A stretch of 64,000 nucleotides of DNA from Halorubrum salinum (GTDB taxonomy: Archaea > Halobacteriota > Halobacteria > Halobacteriales > Haloferacaceae): assembly GCF_024494575.1 (NCBI RefSeq), contig NZ_JANHDO010000003.1, positions 310,001 to 374,000 of the forward strand, read 5' to 3'. The notes beneath the pieces are model-generated. The model did not search any database. It had not been told where the DNA came from and worked only from the letters and a program-made list of their open reading frames with translations. Shown one piece after another: positions 1-9,034 of the stretch. The translations under genes were made by a program, and so were the position numbers. The first letter of the stretch is position 1, and the number at the start of each line of letters is the position of its first letter.

Positions 1-1590
1 ACCGAGGAGCGAGCCGAGGCCGGCGACGTCAACGAGTATAAGCGAGTGTTCGCCCGCGACATCGAAGACGGTGACCTCGCGGACGCGATGGAGGGCGCGG
101 ACGTGCTCGTCGGCCTCTCGGCCGGCGGCATCGTCTCACAGGACATGGTTCGCTCGATGGCGAACAACCCGATCATCTTCGCCATGGCGAATCCGACCCC
201 CGAGATCGGCTACGACGAGGGGAAGAACGCCCGCGACGACACGGTGATCATGGCGACGGGCCGCTCGGACTACCCGAATCAGGTGAACAACGTCCTCGGG
301 TTCCCGTTCATCTTCCGCGGCGCGCTCGACGTCCGGGCCTCGGAGATCAACGAGGAAATGAAGGTCGCCTGCGCCGAGGCGCTCGCGGAACTCGCCCGCA
401 AGGACGTTCCCGACGCGGTGTTGAAGGCGTACGGCGACGAGCCGCTGCAGTTCGGTCCGGAGTACATCCTGCCGAAACCGGTCGATCCGCGCGTCCTCTT
501 CGAGGTCGCGCCGGCGGTCGCCGAGGCGGCGATGGAGTCCGGTGCGGCGCGCGAGGAGGTCGACTTAGACGAGTACCGCAACGCCTTGGAGGCACGCGTG
601 GGCAAGTCCCGCGAGATGATGCGGATCGTCTTCAACAAGGCCAAACAGGACCCGAAGCGCATCGCCCTCGCGGAGGGCGAAGACGAGAAGATGATCCGCG
701 CGGCGTATCAGCTCTCGGAGCAGGGGATCGCAGAGCCGGTGCTGTTGGGCGATCAGGACGCGATCACGGCCACGATCGACGAGCTTGGGCTCGACTACGA
801 GCCGATGGTCAACGACCCGACCGACGCCGAGTACGACGCGTACGCGGACCGACTGCACGAACTCCGCAAGCGCAAGGGAATCACCCGCAGCGAAGCGGGC
901 GAACTCGTCCGGACCAGCACGAACTACCTCGGTAGCGTGATGGTCGACCAGAACGACGCGGACGCCCTGCTCACCGGGCTGACGCACCACTACCCGTCGG
1001 CGCTTCGGCCGCCGCTTCAGGTCATCGGGACCGCCGACGACGCCGAGTACGTCTCCGGCGTCTACATGCTGACCATCGGGAACCGCGTGGTGTTCTTCGC
1101 GGACGTCACCGTCAACCGCGACACCGACGCGGACGTGCTCGCGGAGACGACGCGCCACACCGCGGAGCTGGCGCGACAGTTCAACGTCGAGCCGCGCGCG
1201 GCGCTGCTCTCGTACTCCAACTTCGGGAGCGTCGAGGGCGAGGAGACGCAGGCGCCGCGAGACGCCGCGGCCATGCTCCGTGCGGACTCCGCGGTCGACT
1301 TCCCGGTCGACGGCGAGATGCAGGCGGACACGGCGCTCGTCGAGGAGATGCTCACCGACACCTACGAGTTCTCCGACCTCGACGAGCCCGCGAACGTCCT
1401 CGTGTTCCCGAACCTCGAGTCCGGGAACATCGGGTACAAGCTCCTCCAGCGCCTCGGCGACGCGGAGGCCATCGGCCCGATGCTCGTCGGCATGGACGAG
1501 CCGGTCCACGTGCTCCAGCGCGGCGACGAGGTGAAAGACATCGTCAACCTCGCCGCGGTCGCCGTCGTCGACGCCCAAGAGCGCGAGTAG
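1..1590 (+). CDS. maeB: NADP-dependent malic enzyme fused to phosphotransacetylase-like domain (5' end missing)
   Basis: The reading frame is open from the first base, so the gene starts before the window; 529 residues are visible. The first ~190 residues look like the NAD(P)-binding half of malic enzyme (malate to pyruvate plus CO2), with a segment near residue 60 reading FAMANPTPE. From about residue 205 the sequence becomes a phosphate acetyl/butyryltransferase domain (LAEGEDEKM, later [11 protein letters not shown]). That order is the MaeB architecture, in which the PTA-like domain is usually regulatory rather than catalytic. Full-length relatives are about 750 residues. It fits a cell growing on C4 acids, like the catabolic genes downstream. 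The product call is firm; the cofactor preference is by family only. Confidence 0.9.
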   Translation, partial: TEERAEAGDVNEYKRVFARDIEDGDLADAMEGADVLVGLSAGGIVSQDMVRSMANNPIIFAMANPTPEIGYDEGKNARDDTVIMATGRSDYPNQVNNVLGFPFIFRGALDVRASEINEEMKVACAEALAELARKDVPDAVLKAYGDEPLQFGPEYILPKPVDPRVLFEVAPAVAEAAMESGAAREEVDLDEYRNALEARVGKSREMMRIVFNKAKQDPKRIALAEGEDEKMIRAAYQLSEQGIAEPVLLGDQDAITATIDELGLDYEPMVNDPTDAEYDAYADRLHELRKRKGITRSEAGELVRTSTNYLGSVMVDQNDADALLTGLTHHYPSALRPPLQVIGTADDAEYVSGVYMLTIGNRVVFFADVTVNRDTDADVLAETTRHTAELARQFNVEPRAALLSYSNFGSVEGEETQAPRDAAAMLRADSAVDFPVDGEMQADTALVEEMLTDTYEFSDLDEPANVLVFPNLESGNIGYKLLQRLGDAEAIGPMLVGMDEPVHVLQRGDEVKDIVNLAAVAVVDAQERE

Positions 1591-1617
1591 CCCGCCCGCG
1601 ACGATCCGCAGTCCCGC

Positions 1618-1622
1618 TTTTT
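1618..1622 (+). terminator. Short T-run after maeB
   Basis: A run of five T follows the maeB stop by 27 bases in an otherwise GC-rich sequence, as expected of a simple archaeal T-tract terminator. It is a weak example. Confidence 0.3.
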
Positions 1623-1716
1623 CGGATCGGTTCGCCCTCGCTCGGCGTACCGGTAGTCAATGTGAGAATAGTGTCATCCGACCACACGGGTCACGGTCGG
1701 CGTCTGTTGACGCGTA

Positions 1717-1726
1717 ACATTCATAC
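1717..1726 (+). promoter_or_regulatory. TATA-like element ahead of the FAD/Fe-S dehydrogenase
   Basis: ACATTCATAC lies 18-27 bases before the ATG at 1744. The spacing suits a nearly leaderless transcript and favours 1744 over the in-frame ATG at 1765. Confidence 0.4.
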
Positions 1727-1743
1727 CTCCGCCACACCGAGAG

Positions 1744-4728
1744 ATGACAATACTACCGACACAGATGGCTTCCAAAAACACACCCCCAGATCCGTCCGTA
1801 GATCCGCGGACGAACTACGATTACCGCAGCGACGACGACGCCGACTCGGCGCTCGTTTCCGACCTCGACGGGCTCGTCGACGGCGACGTACGCTTCGACG
1901 AGTACTCGAAACAGATGTACGCGACGGACGCGTCGGCGTACGAGGTGACGCCGATCGGCGTCGTCTACCCGACGTCGACCGCGGACGTCGCCGCCGTGAC
2001 GGAGTACTGCGCCGGAGAGGAGATCCCCGTACTGCCCCGCGGCGGCGGAACGAGCCTCGCCGGCCAGTCGGTCAACGAGGCGGTCGTCTTAGATTTCACC
2101 CGGTACATGACCGACGTCCTCGACGTCGACCCCGACGGCCGGCGGGCGCGGGCGATGACCGGGATCACGCTCGGCGAGCTAAACCGGACGCTCGAACCGC
2201 ACGACCTGAAGTTCGCGCCCGACCCGTCGACCGCCGACCGGAGCGCGCTCGGCGGCGCGATCGGGAACAACACGACCGGCGCGCACTCGCTCAAGTACGG
2301 GAAGACCGACGCCTACGTCGAGGAGGTCGAAGCGGTGTTGGCCGACGGCAGCGTCGAGACGTTCGGCGAGATCGCGGTGTCGGAGCTTCGCGAGGACGCG
2401 GACCCCGACGGCGCGCTCCTCGAACGGATCTACGCCGAGGTCGTCCGCATCCTCGACGAGGAGGCAGACGAGATCGACGACCGGTACCCCGACCTCAAGC
2501 GGAACGTCTCGGGGTACAACCTCGACGTGCTGGTCGAGGAGTCCGAGTCGGGAACGGTGAACCTCGCCAAGCTCCTCGTCGGCAGCGAGGGGACGCTGGC
2601 GATCGTCACCGAAGCCGAGATCAGCTTGGAGCCGATCCCGGAGACGAAAGGGGTCGGCCTGCTCACGTACCACAGCCTGATGGACGCGATGGAGGACGTG
2701 GGTCCCATCCTCGAACACGACGCGGCCGCGGTCGAGGTGCTCGACGGCGTCCTCGTCGATCTGGCGCGCGACTTAGAGGAGTTCAAAGACGTCATCGGTC
2801 TGTTGCCGGACGAGACGGACTCGTTCCTGTTGATCGAGTTCTACGCCGACACCGAGGAGGAGGCCAAAGCGCGGGTCGACGACCTCCTCGACGACCGCGT
2901 CGGCGATCTGGCGTTCGACGGGATGGCCGCGTACGACGAGGAGACCCAGAAGAAGTTCTGGAAGATGCGGAAGGCGTCGACGCCGATCCTGCTCTCGCGG
3001 ACCGGCGACGAGAAGCACATCGCGTTCATCGAGGACCTCGCGATCCCGCCCGAGCACCTGCCCGAGTACACGAAGGAGTTCAAGCAGATCTTCGAGGACC
3101 ACGACACGTTCGGGAGCTTCTACGCCCACGCCGGCCCGGGCTGTATGCACGTCCGGCCGCTCATCAACACGAAGACGGCGGAGGGGACGGAGACGATGGA
3201 GTCCATCTCCGACGCCGCGACCGACCTCGCCGTGCGCCTCGGCGGGTCGGTGTCGGGCGAGCACGGCGACGGCCGCGCGCGGACGCAGTGGAATCGGAAG
3301 CTGTACGGGGACCGGCTGTGGAACGTGTTTCGGGATCTGAAGACCGCGTTCGACCCCGACTGGCTCCTCAACCCCGGCAGCGTCTGCGGCGATCACGACA
3401 TGACGGAGAACCTCCGTTTCGGCGAGGACTACGAGTTCGACGCCGGCTTCGAGCCCGCCCTGGAGTGGGAAAACGACAACGGGTTCCAGGGGATGGCCGA
3501 GCTCTGTCACGGCTGTGGCGGCTGTCGCACCAGCCAGGACGGAGCCGGCGGCGTGATGTGTCCGACCTACCGGGCCTCCCAAGAGGAGATCACGAGCACG
3601 CGCGGTCGGGCGAACCTCCTCCGGCAGGCGATGAGCGGCGACCTCGACGACGACGAGCAGTTCGACACGGAGTTCATGCACGAGGTGTTAGACCTCTGTG
3701 TCGGCTGTAAGGGCTGTTCGATCGACTGTCCGAGCGAGGTCGACATGGCGAAGATGAAAGTCGAGGTGGAGAACGCCCACCACGAGAAACACGGCGCGGA
3801 CCTCCGCTCGAAGCTGTTCGCCAACGTCGAGACGCTCTCGAAGCTGGGGAGCGCGACCGCTCCCCTCTCGAACCTCGGCACCAAGATCCCGGGCGCACGC
3901 GCCGTGATGGAGAAGACGCTCGGGATCGCCCGCGAGCGCTCGCTCCCGACGTTCTATCGGGAGACGTTCGTCGACTGGTGGAGCGCGCGCGGCGGGTCGA
4001 CGGTGAGCGAGTCGTCCGCGGAACACCGCGTCGTCCTCGTGCCCGACACGGTCACCAACTACAACAACCCCGACGCAGGCAAGGCGGCGGTCCGGGTGCT
4101 CGAAGCCGCCGGCGTCCACGTCGAGGTCGCCGAAGACATCACAGACAGCGGTCGGCCGGCCCACTCGAAGGGGCTGTTGGGGAAGGCGCGCGAGACCGCC
4201 GAAGCCAACGTCGCGGCGCTTTCTCCCCGCGTCGAAGACGGCCGCGACGTGGTCGTCGTCGAGCCCTCTGATGCCGTCATGTTCCAGTCCGACTACCTCG
4301 ATCTGCTCTCGTCTGACGCCGCGGCGACCGTCGCCGAAAACACCTACGGCGTGTTAGAGTACGTCGACGTCAACCGGCTCGACGAGGCGCTCGACGCCGA
4401 CGGCGGCGCAGAGCGTCTCACCTACCACGGTCACTGTCACCAGAAATCGGTGAAGAAGGACCACCACGCGGTCGGCGTGCTCCGCCGGACGGGTTTCCGG
4501 GTCGACCCGCTCGACACGAGCTGTTGCGGGATGGCGGGGACGTTCGGCTACGAGGCCGAGCACTACTCGATGAGTCAGGCGATCGGGTCGATGCTGTTCG
4601 ACCGGATCGACGACAGCGACGGCGACAGCGTCGTCGCGCCGGGCGCGTCCTGCCGGACGCAGATCGGCGACGAGTACGACGAGAAGCCGCCGCACCCGAT
4701 CGAGAAGCTCGCAGACGCTCTCGCGTAG
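1744..4728 (+). CDS. FAD-linked 2-hydroxyacid dehydrogenase fused to a (Fe-S)/CCG domain subunit (D-lactate/glycolate dehydrogenase type)
   Basis: A 994-residue fusion of GlcD-like and GlcF-like parts. The N-terminal half is a PCMH-type FAD-binding domain (PRGGGTSLAGQ at 98-108) followed by an FAD-oxidase C-terminal domain to about residue 560. The second half has iron-sulfur cysteines C587/C590/C593 and a ferredoxin-like CxxCxxCxxxC at 652-662, then a CCG-type heterodisulfide-reductase-like domain with a Cys-Cys-Gly near 926. The family oxidises D-lactate, glycolate or related 2-hydroxyacids at the membrane and passes electrons to quinone or another carrier. No signal peptide or membrane segment is visible. 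A LarA-like racemase and a tartrate/malate-type dehydrogenase in the same region suggest a hydroxyacid substrate, but the sequence does not fix which one. An ATG at 1765 is an alternative start. Confidence 0.88.
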   Translation: MTILPTQMASKNTPPDPSVDPRTNYDYRSDDDADSALVSDLDGLVDGDVRFDEYSKQMYATDASAYEVTPIGVVYPTSTADVAAVTEYCAGEEIPVLPRGGGTSLAGQSVNEAVVLDFTRYMTDVLDVDPDGRRARAMTGITLGELNRTLEPHDLKFAPDPSTADRSALGGAIGNNTTGAHSLKYGKTDAYVEEVEAVLADGSVETFGEIAVSELREDADPDGALLERIYAEVVRILDEEADEIDDRYPDLKRNVSGYNLDVLVEESESGTVNLAKLLVGSEGTLAIVTEAEISLEPIPETKGVGLLTYHSLMDAMEDVGPILEHDAAAVEVLDGVLVDLARDLEEFKDVIGLLPDETDSFLLIEFYADTEEEAKARVDDLLDDRVGDLAFDGMAAYDEETQKKFWKMRKASTPILLSRTGDEKHIAFIEDLAIPPEHLPEYTKEFKQIFEDHDTFGSFYAHAGPGCMHVRPLINTKTAEGTETMESISDAATDLAVRLGGSVSGEHGDGRARTQWNRKLYGDRLWNVFRDLKTAFDPDWLLNPGSVCGDHDMTENLRFGEDYEFDAGFEPALEWENDNGFQGMAELCHGCGGCRTSQDGAGGVMCPTYRASQEEITSTRGRANLLRQAMSGDLDDDEQFDTEFMHEVLDLCVGCKGCSIDCPSEVDMAKMKVEVENAHHEKHGADLRSKLFANVETLSKLGSATAPLSNLGTKIPGARAVMEKTLGIARERSLPTFYRETFVDWWSARGGSTVSESSAEHRVVLVPDTVTNYNNPDAGKAAVRVLEAAGVHVEVAEDITDSGRPAHSKGLLGKARETAEANVAALSPRVEDGRDVVVVEPSDAVMFQSDYLDLLSSDAAATVAENTYGVLEYVDVNRLDEALDADGGAERLTYHGHCHQKSVKKDHHAVGVLRRTGFRVDPLDTSCCGMAGTFGYEAEHYSMSQAIGSMLFDRIDDSDGDSVVAPGASCRTQIGDEYDEKPPHPIEKLADALA

Positions 4729-4759
4729 GCCGGACTGCGGGCGTCCGAGCCTCTTCCTC

Positions 4760-4766
4760 TTTTTTT
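4760..4766 (+). terminator. T7 run after the FAD/Fe-S dehydrogenase
   Basis: Seven consecutive T sit 32 bases after the stop codon, in a 138-base gap between convergent genes. This is the expected form of an archaeal intrinsic terminator for the plus-strand gene. Confidence 0.5.
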
Positions 4767-4866
4767 CAGTCCGTCACTCTCGGCGGAGACGCGTCGCTGT
4801 GCCGACGGACGTGAGAGATAGAAGCTACCTACAGATACGTCAAAAAACGCAAAACGCGTCGTCTCC

Positions 4867-6072
4867 CTACTCGCCGCCGAACGCGCCCTCGTCGCGCCAC
4901 TCGTCGAGCGTGGTCTGGTCGCCGGCGACCTCGGCGAAGACGGACTCCGTGTGCTCGCCGAGCCGCGGCGCGGGCGAGCGGACGATGTCGTCGTGGTCGG
5001 GGAAGTTGATCGGGTGGCCGGGCAGGAGACACTCGCCCCAGTCGGGGTCGTCGTGCTCGACGACCAGATTGCGCGCCCGCGTCTGGTCGTAGTTGACGAC
5101 GTCCTCGACGTCGTTTATCGGCCCGCACGGGAACCCGTACTCGATGAGCCTGTCGAGCCAGTACTCCGTGGATTCCGTCTCGAACTCCTCTTCTATGATC
5201 CCGACGACGGTGTCTGCGTGCTCGAAGCGGTCGTCGTTCGTCGGATACTCGGCCAACTCCTCGCGGCCGACGAGTTCGACGAAGTCGTCCCACCGATCGT
5301 CGCTCGGGACGCCGGTGACGAGCGCACCGTCCGCGGTCTCGAACCGCTGATAGGGGACGAGCGTCTGGTGGGAAGTTCCCTGCGGTCCGGGAACGGACCC
5401 GTCCATCGAGTAGGAGGTGAGGTACTCGTTCATCAGCGTCACGATGGAGTCGAACAGTCCCACGTCGAACTTCCCGTTGAACGACTCGTCGTCCCCGTCG
5501 CCGAGGTGTCCGCGCTCGTAGAGCCGCGCGAGCAGTCCGATAGCGGTGAACATTCCCGTCGTGAGGTCGCCGATGGCCTGTCCGACCTTGACCGGTTCGC
5601 CGCCCTCGGGGCCGGTGACGCTCATGATCCCGCCTTCGGCCTGCAGGATGAGATCGAGGCCGGCCTGCTTCTTGCGCGGACCGGTCTCGCCGTACCCTTT
5701 GATGCTGGCGTAGACGATCTCGGGGTTCAGCTCCGTCACGTCCTCGTAGCCGACGCCGAGCTTGTCCGTGACGCCGTACCCGAAGTTCTCGATGAACACG
5801 TCGGCCTCCTCCAGGAGCGACAGCGCGGCCTCGGTGCCGGCGTCGGACTTGAGGTCGAGCGTGACGGATCGCTTGTTCCGGTTGTTCGCCATGAAGTAGC
5901 CGGACTTCCCGTCGGGCCCGACGCCCTGGCTGCGGGCGGGGTCGCCCGCGCCCGGCCGTTCGATCTTCACGACGTCGGCCCCCATGTCGGCGAGCAGCGC
6001 TCCACAGAACGGGCCCGCCCGGTGGCCGGTCATCTCCACGACGGTGAGGTCTGCGAGCGGTCCCCCCGTCAT
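4867..6072 (-). CDS. Class III (CaiB/BaiF family) acyl-CoA transferase
   Basis: A 401-residue family III CoA-transferase, which moves CoA between carboxylic acids through an enzyme-bound aspartyl intermediate. The aspartate expected to be the nucleophile is present (D169 in GDLTTG), as are the N-terminal KIERPGAGDP segment and the NNRNKRSV/ENF motifs typical of the family. Its start codon overlaps the stop of the upstream crotonase gene in an ATGA (6069-6072), so the two are co-translated, and no longer start is needed. Family members act on formyl-CoA, carnitine, mesaconate, citramalate or itaconate CoA esters, and the sequence alone does not separate these. A second paralogue lies at 16041-17297. 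Confidence 0.9.
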   Translation of the reverse strand: MTGGPLADLTVVEMTGHRAGPFCGALLADMGADVVKIERPGAGDPARSQGVGPDGKSGYFMANNRNKRSVTLDLKSDAGTEAALSLLEEADVFIENFGYGVTDKLGVGYEDVTELNPEIVYASIKGYGETGPRKKQAGLDLILQAEGGIMSVTGPEGGEPVKVGQAIGDLTTGMFTAIGLLARLYERGHLGDGDDESFNGKFDVGLFDSIVTLMNEYLTSYSMDGSVPGPQGTSHQTLVPYQRFETADGALVTGVPSDDRWDDFVELVGREELAEYPTNDDRFEHADTVVGIIEEEFETESTEYWLDRLIEYGFPCGPINDVEDVVNYDQTRARNLVVEHDDPDWGECLLPGHPINFPDHDDIVRSPAPRLGEHTESVFAEVAGDQTTLDEWRDEGAFGGE

Positions 6073-6851
6073 TTCTCGTTGAACTCGTCGACGAGACGTT
6101 CTCGCTCGTCGGTCGCGAACTGCTCCCACCACACGTCCGACTCGAACTGGCGGTTCTCCTCCGCGGTCTCCGCGTCGACCGCGTAGTTGAACGCGCGCTT
6201 CGAGTTCTTCACCGCGGACCGGCCCGTGCTCTGGATCGCCTCGACGATGTCGTCGACGGTCTGGTCGAGCTCCTCGCGCGGGACGGCGTGGTTGACGAGC
6301 CCGATCCGCTCGGCCTCGTCGGCTCCGATCATCCCGGCCGTGTAGACGAGCTCTTTGGCTTTCGCCTCGCCGACGAGCTCGATCGCTCGCCACGTGGAGT
6401 TGCCGGTCGGGATCTGTCCGATGTCGGTCACCGGGACGCCGAACTTGGCGTCGTCGACCGCGATCCGCATGTCACAGTACATCGCGAAGATGAGGCCGCC
6501 GCCGACGCAGTAGCCGTTGACCTTGGCTATCACGGGCGCGTGACACTCGAACGGCTTGCGGTACATCTCGTAGAACAGCTCCTGTCGGTCCTTCTGTCGC
6601 GGGTCGTGCTCTTCAGCGGTTCCCGCATACTGGGAGATGTCCGCACCCGCCGAGAACGCGTCGTCGCCCTCGCCCGTGATCACGACCACGTCGATGGAGC
6701 GGTCGAGCTGGATCTCGTCGAACGCGCGGAGCAGGTCCAGCATGACCGTGTCGTTGAGCGCGTTGTACACCTCGGGCCTGTGGAACTCGATCGTCGCAAC
6801 GCCGTCGGTGACGTCGAGCGAGATACTCTCGAAGGCTGTTTCGCTTACCAT
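6069..6851 (-). CDS. Enoyl-CoA hydratase/isomerase (crotonase) family protein, atypical active site
   Basis: A 260-residue crotonase. The SAGAD segment (68-72) and the GGG oxyanion-hole region (117-119) are present. Of the two glutamates used by classical enoyl-CoA hydratase, the first position (FGVPV, V141) is not Glu, while the second (KEL, E167) is kept. It may therefore act as an isomerase, a hydrolase or a specialised hydratase rather than a beta-oxidation enzyme. I chose the ATG at 6851 because a TATA-like GTAAAAAGG (6874-6882) lies at the right distance for it and too close for the alternative ATG at 6866. It is first in a two-gene operon with the CoA-transferase and divergent from the dehydrogenase at 6961. 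Confidence 0.88.
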   Translation of the reverse strand: MVSETAFESISLDVTDGVATIEFHRPEVYNALNDTVMLDLLRAFDEIQLDRSIDVVVITGEGDDAFSAGADISQYAGTAEEHDPRQKDRQELFYEMYRKPFECHAPVIAKVNGYCVGGGLIFAMYCDMRIAVDDAKFGVPVTDIGQIPTGNSTWRAIELVGEAKAKELVYTAGMIGADEAERIGLVNHAVPREELDQTVDDIVEAIQSTGRSAVKNSKRAFNYAVDAETAEENRQFESDVWWEQFATDERERLVDEFNEK

Positions 6852-6873
6852 GCACCCCCATACCATGAAGGCC

Positions 6874-6882
6874 GTAAAAAGG
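6874..6882 (-). promoter_or_regulatory. TATA-like element for the crotonase/CoA-transferase operon
   Basis: Read on the minus strand, CCTTTTTAC lies 23-31 bases before the ATG at 6851, which decides the start choice. Confidence 0.45.
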
Positions 6883-6928
6883 GTTGTGAGTCAGCGACGA
6901 GGGTGGGCAAAGCGTGTCACGTACCAAA

Positions 6929-6937
6929 GTGTTTACT
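6929..6937 (+). promoter_or_regulatory. TATA-like element for the tartrate/malate-type dehydrogenase
   Basis: GTGTTTACT lies about 25-32 bases before the ATG at 6961. With the element at 6874 it makes this a compact divergent promoter region of about 110 bases. Confidence 0.4.
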
Positions 6938-6960
6938 ACGAGTGAGTGAATTCCGAACGC

Positions 6961-8016
6961 ATGTCGTATGAGATAGCGACGATACCAGGCGATGGTATCG
7001 GTCCGGAAGTCGTCGATAAAACCCTGCCACTGCTCCACGAGGCCGCGTCGCGACACGGCGTCGACGTGGAGTTCACCGAGTACGATTGGGGGACGGAGCG
7101 GTACCTCGAGACGGGCGAGATGATGCCGGACGGCGGGCTCGATCAGATCGTCGACGCGGACTCGATCCTGCTCGGTGCAGTCGGTCACCCGGACGTCCGC
7201 GACCACATCACGCTCCACGGGCTCCTGTTGCCGATTCGGAAGGGGTTCAACCAACAGGTGTGCAAGCGTCCGTCGATCCTCTTCGACGGCGTCGAGAGTC
7301 CGCTCCGAGGCTACGAGAGCGGCGACATCGACTTCGTCGTGTTCCGCGAGAACACCGAGGGCGAGTACTCCGACGCGGGGGGACGTATCCACGAGGGGTT
7401 CGACCACGAGGTGGCCGTACAGAGCGCGGTTCACACGCGGGAGGGCACGGAGACGATCGTCCGGGCGGCGTTCGAGGCGGCGACCGAGCGGGACGGACAC
7501 CTGACGAGCATCACGAAGTCCAACGCGCAGGCGTTCAGCATGACCTTCTGGGACGACGTCGTCGAGGACGTCGCGCCCGACTACCCGGACGTCGAGGTCG
7601 AGTCGCTCCTCGTCGACGCGGCGAGCATGGACCTCGTTCGCCGGCCGGAGGAGTTCGACGTGCTCGTCGCCTCCAACCTGTTCGGCGACATCCTGACCGA
7701 CATCGGCGCTATCGTCAGCGGTAGCATGGGACTCGCCCCGTCCGGCAACATCAACGTGGACGACGAGTACCCCTCGATGTTCGAGCCGGTCCACGGGAGC
7801 GCGCCCGACATCGTCGGTCAGGGCGTCGCCAATCCGATGGCGACGGTGCTCTCTGCCGCGATGATGTTCGAAAACCTCGGCGAGGACGCCATCAGTAACG
7901 CGCTCTGGAGCGCCGTCAGAGCGGTGCTCTCGGACGACGACGCACCGGTGACCCCGGACCTCGGCGGGTCCGCCTCGACCGGCGACGTCGTCGACGCGAT
8001 CGAAGAACGACTGTAA
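6961..8016 (+). CDS. Decarboxylating beta-hydroxyacid dehydrogenase of the tartrate/D-malate dehydrogenase (TtuC/DmlA) type
   Basis: A 351-residue member of the isocitrate/isopropylmalate dehydrogenase superfamily (IPGDGIGPEVV near the N-terminus, RENTEGEYS in the middle, FEPVHGSAPD near the C-terminus). Within it, an N-terminal YDWGTERYL-like segment, GLDQIVDADSILLGAVG and especially HGLLLPIRK look to me like the tartrate/D-malate dehydrogenase subgroup rather than LeuB or isocitrate dehydrogenase. TtuC-type enzymes oxidise tartrate isomers and D-malate with NAD, and can turn meso-tartrate into D-glycerate. A glycerate kinase and a tricarboxylate-type transporter in the same region fit that use. 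I start at ATG 6961; a GTG at 6946 is in frame but lies too near the TATA element. LeuB remains possible. Confidence 0.85.
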   Translation: MSYEIATIPGDGIGPEVVDKTLPLLHEAASRHGVDVEFTEYDWGTERYLETGEMMPDGGLDQIVDADSILLGAVGHPDVRDHITLHGLLLPIRKGFNQQVCKRPSILFDGVESPLRGYESGDIDFVVFRENTEGEYSDAGGRIHEGFDHEVAVQSAVHTREGTETIVRAAFEAATERDGHLTSITKSNAQAFSMTFWDDVVEDVAPDYPDVEVESLLVDAASMDLVRRPEEFDVLVASNLFGDILTDIGAIVSGSMGLAPSGNINVDDEYPSMFEPVHGSAPDIVGQGVANPMATVLSAAMMFENLGEDAISNALWSAVRAVLSDDDAPVTPDLGGSASTGDVVDAIEERL

Positions 8017-8231
8017 CCGCGCGGCTCGTCGATCTTTTATCGGACACGATGCGTTACCGTACAGCGGCACGGCCGGGTAGCGCGACACAGATAGCTACCG
8101 GCGTGGGTGTCTCCATTCGACTGGACTGCGGGTCGCTATACGACTCACGCGTCGATCGGTGTGGACGCGTTACCGGTCTCTGAAACGGACCGCGATCGGC
8201 CCGGGATCACGGACGATCCGTCGTCGACGGG

Positions 8232-8663
8232 TTAGTCCGCGCGGATCGAGACGACGGGGACTTCGGAGTCGAGCATCACGGTCTGGACGGTGCTACCGAA
8301 GAGCGCCTTCCCGACCGGGGAGCGCTTGCGGCCGGCGATGACGAGGTATCGAGCGTCGTTGGACTCGGCGTAGTTAACGACCTCGTCGGCCGGATCGCCG
8401 AGGAGACCGACCGGCGACACGTCGACCGCGGACGAGTCGTCGACCACTTCCTGGGCGATGTCCTCCGCCATTTCGAGGATGTCGTCGGTCGGGATCGTGT
8501 TCCCCGTGTCGCTGACGCTCGTCCGTTCGAGGTCGATGAACTTCTGACGCGTCAAGACGTGCACTACTTCGACGGGCTCGTCGAACGCCTCGCCGAGCTC
8601 GACTGCCTCTTCGACGATTGCCGGGGCCCGTTCTGACCGATCGACAGCTGCAACGATCACCAT
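8232..8663 (-). CDS. Universal stress protein (UspA family)
   Basis: A 143-residue single USP domain. The N-terminus (MVIVAAVDRS) supplies the first beta strand and the nucleotide-contacting Asp, and the C-terminal part holds an ATP-binding-type loop (IAGRKRSPVGKALFGSTV) that approximates the G-2x-G-9x-G-S/T motif. It is likely cytoplasmic and nucleotide-binding. It is divergent from the tctC receptor gene. In some halophile solute transporters (TeaABC of Halomonas) a USP partner modulates transport, so a regulatory role towards TctABC is a reasonable inference, not shown here. A clear TATA box fixes the start. Confidence 0.9.
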   Translation of the reverse strand: MVIVAAVDRSERAPAIVEEAVELGEAFDEPVEVVHVLTRQKFIDLERTSVSDTGNTIPTDDILEMAEDIAQEVVDDSSAVDVSPVGLLGDPADEVVNYAESNDARYLVIAGRKRSPVGKALFGSTVQTVMLDSEVPVVSIRAD

Positions 8664-8683
8664 ACAGTCCGTATTCAATCCTG

Positions 8684-8695
8684 TTATATAAAATA
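8684..8695 (-). promoter_or_regulatory. Strong TATA box of the universal stress protein gene
   Basis: On the minus strand TATTTTATATAA is centred about 27 bases before the ATG at 8663, a textbook haloarchaeal leaderless promoter. Confidence 0.65.
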
Positions 8696-8770
8696 TTCCA
8701 CCCGGTCGCCGTCGCCACCGCCACCCGCTGGCCCTCGCGCGCGCACGCTCCCGATCACACGGCCAAGTCG

Positions 8771-8804
8771 CCGCACACAGCAACAGTCCGCACACAGCAA
8801 CAGT
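8771..8804. repeat. Tandem 17-bp repeat, two copies
   Basis: Two identical head-to-tail copies of CCGCACACAGCAACAGT lie midway between the usp and tctC promoters. Their position suggests a regulator-binding array, though replication slippage could also produce them. Confidence 0.8.
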
Positions 8805-8930
8805 CGCCTCTAGCAGCTGTCTCACACAGACGCCGGCCGTCGGCTCTGTGCGATCTCGTCGTCTCAACCGGACCGCTCGGTAGTTCACGTCACTCGTCGA
8901 ACTCGTGTAAGACGGGGACAACGAGGGGAA

Positions 8931-8940
8931 ACATTTATGA
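8931..8940 (+). promoter_or_regulatory. Probable tctC promoter element
   Basis: ACATTTATGA is the best TATA-like sequence upstream of tctC. It would give a leader of about 75 bases, longer than usual for this organism. Confidence 0.35.
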
Positions 8941-9034
8941 TATTCCCATCTAATGTCACGGTTGGACACGGCAAAGGCAATCCCAAGAAGGCAGTTCCGG
9001 CCGATAAAACCAACTATCGAAACCACGTGACAAG

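Larger units (their letters stand above)
8664..9034. other. Divergent control region between usp and tctC, with a tandem 17-bp repeat
   Basis: This 371-base stretch has no gene I can support. It holds the usp TATA box (8684-8695), two perfect adjacent copies of CCGCACACAGCAACAGT (8771-8787 and 8788-8804), and a TATA-like ACATTTATGA (8931-8940) that probably serves tctC with a leader of about 75 bases. Confidence 0.6.

Noticed and set aside
1662-3710. A 682-residue Arg-rich reading frame overlapping the FAD/Fe-S dehydrogenase
   Set aside because: It is a shadow of the true gene in another frame. It has an extreme Arg content and no recognisable motif, unlike the acidic proteins of this organism.
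6961-8016. Annotation as 3-isopropylmalate dehydrogenase (LeuB)
   Set aside because: The superfamily match is clear, but the HGLLLPIRK and GLDQIVDADSILLG segments and the transporter and glycerate-kinase context favour the tartrate/D-malate type, and no other leu genes are nearby. I keep LeuB only as an alternative.
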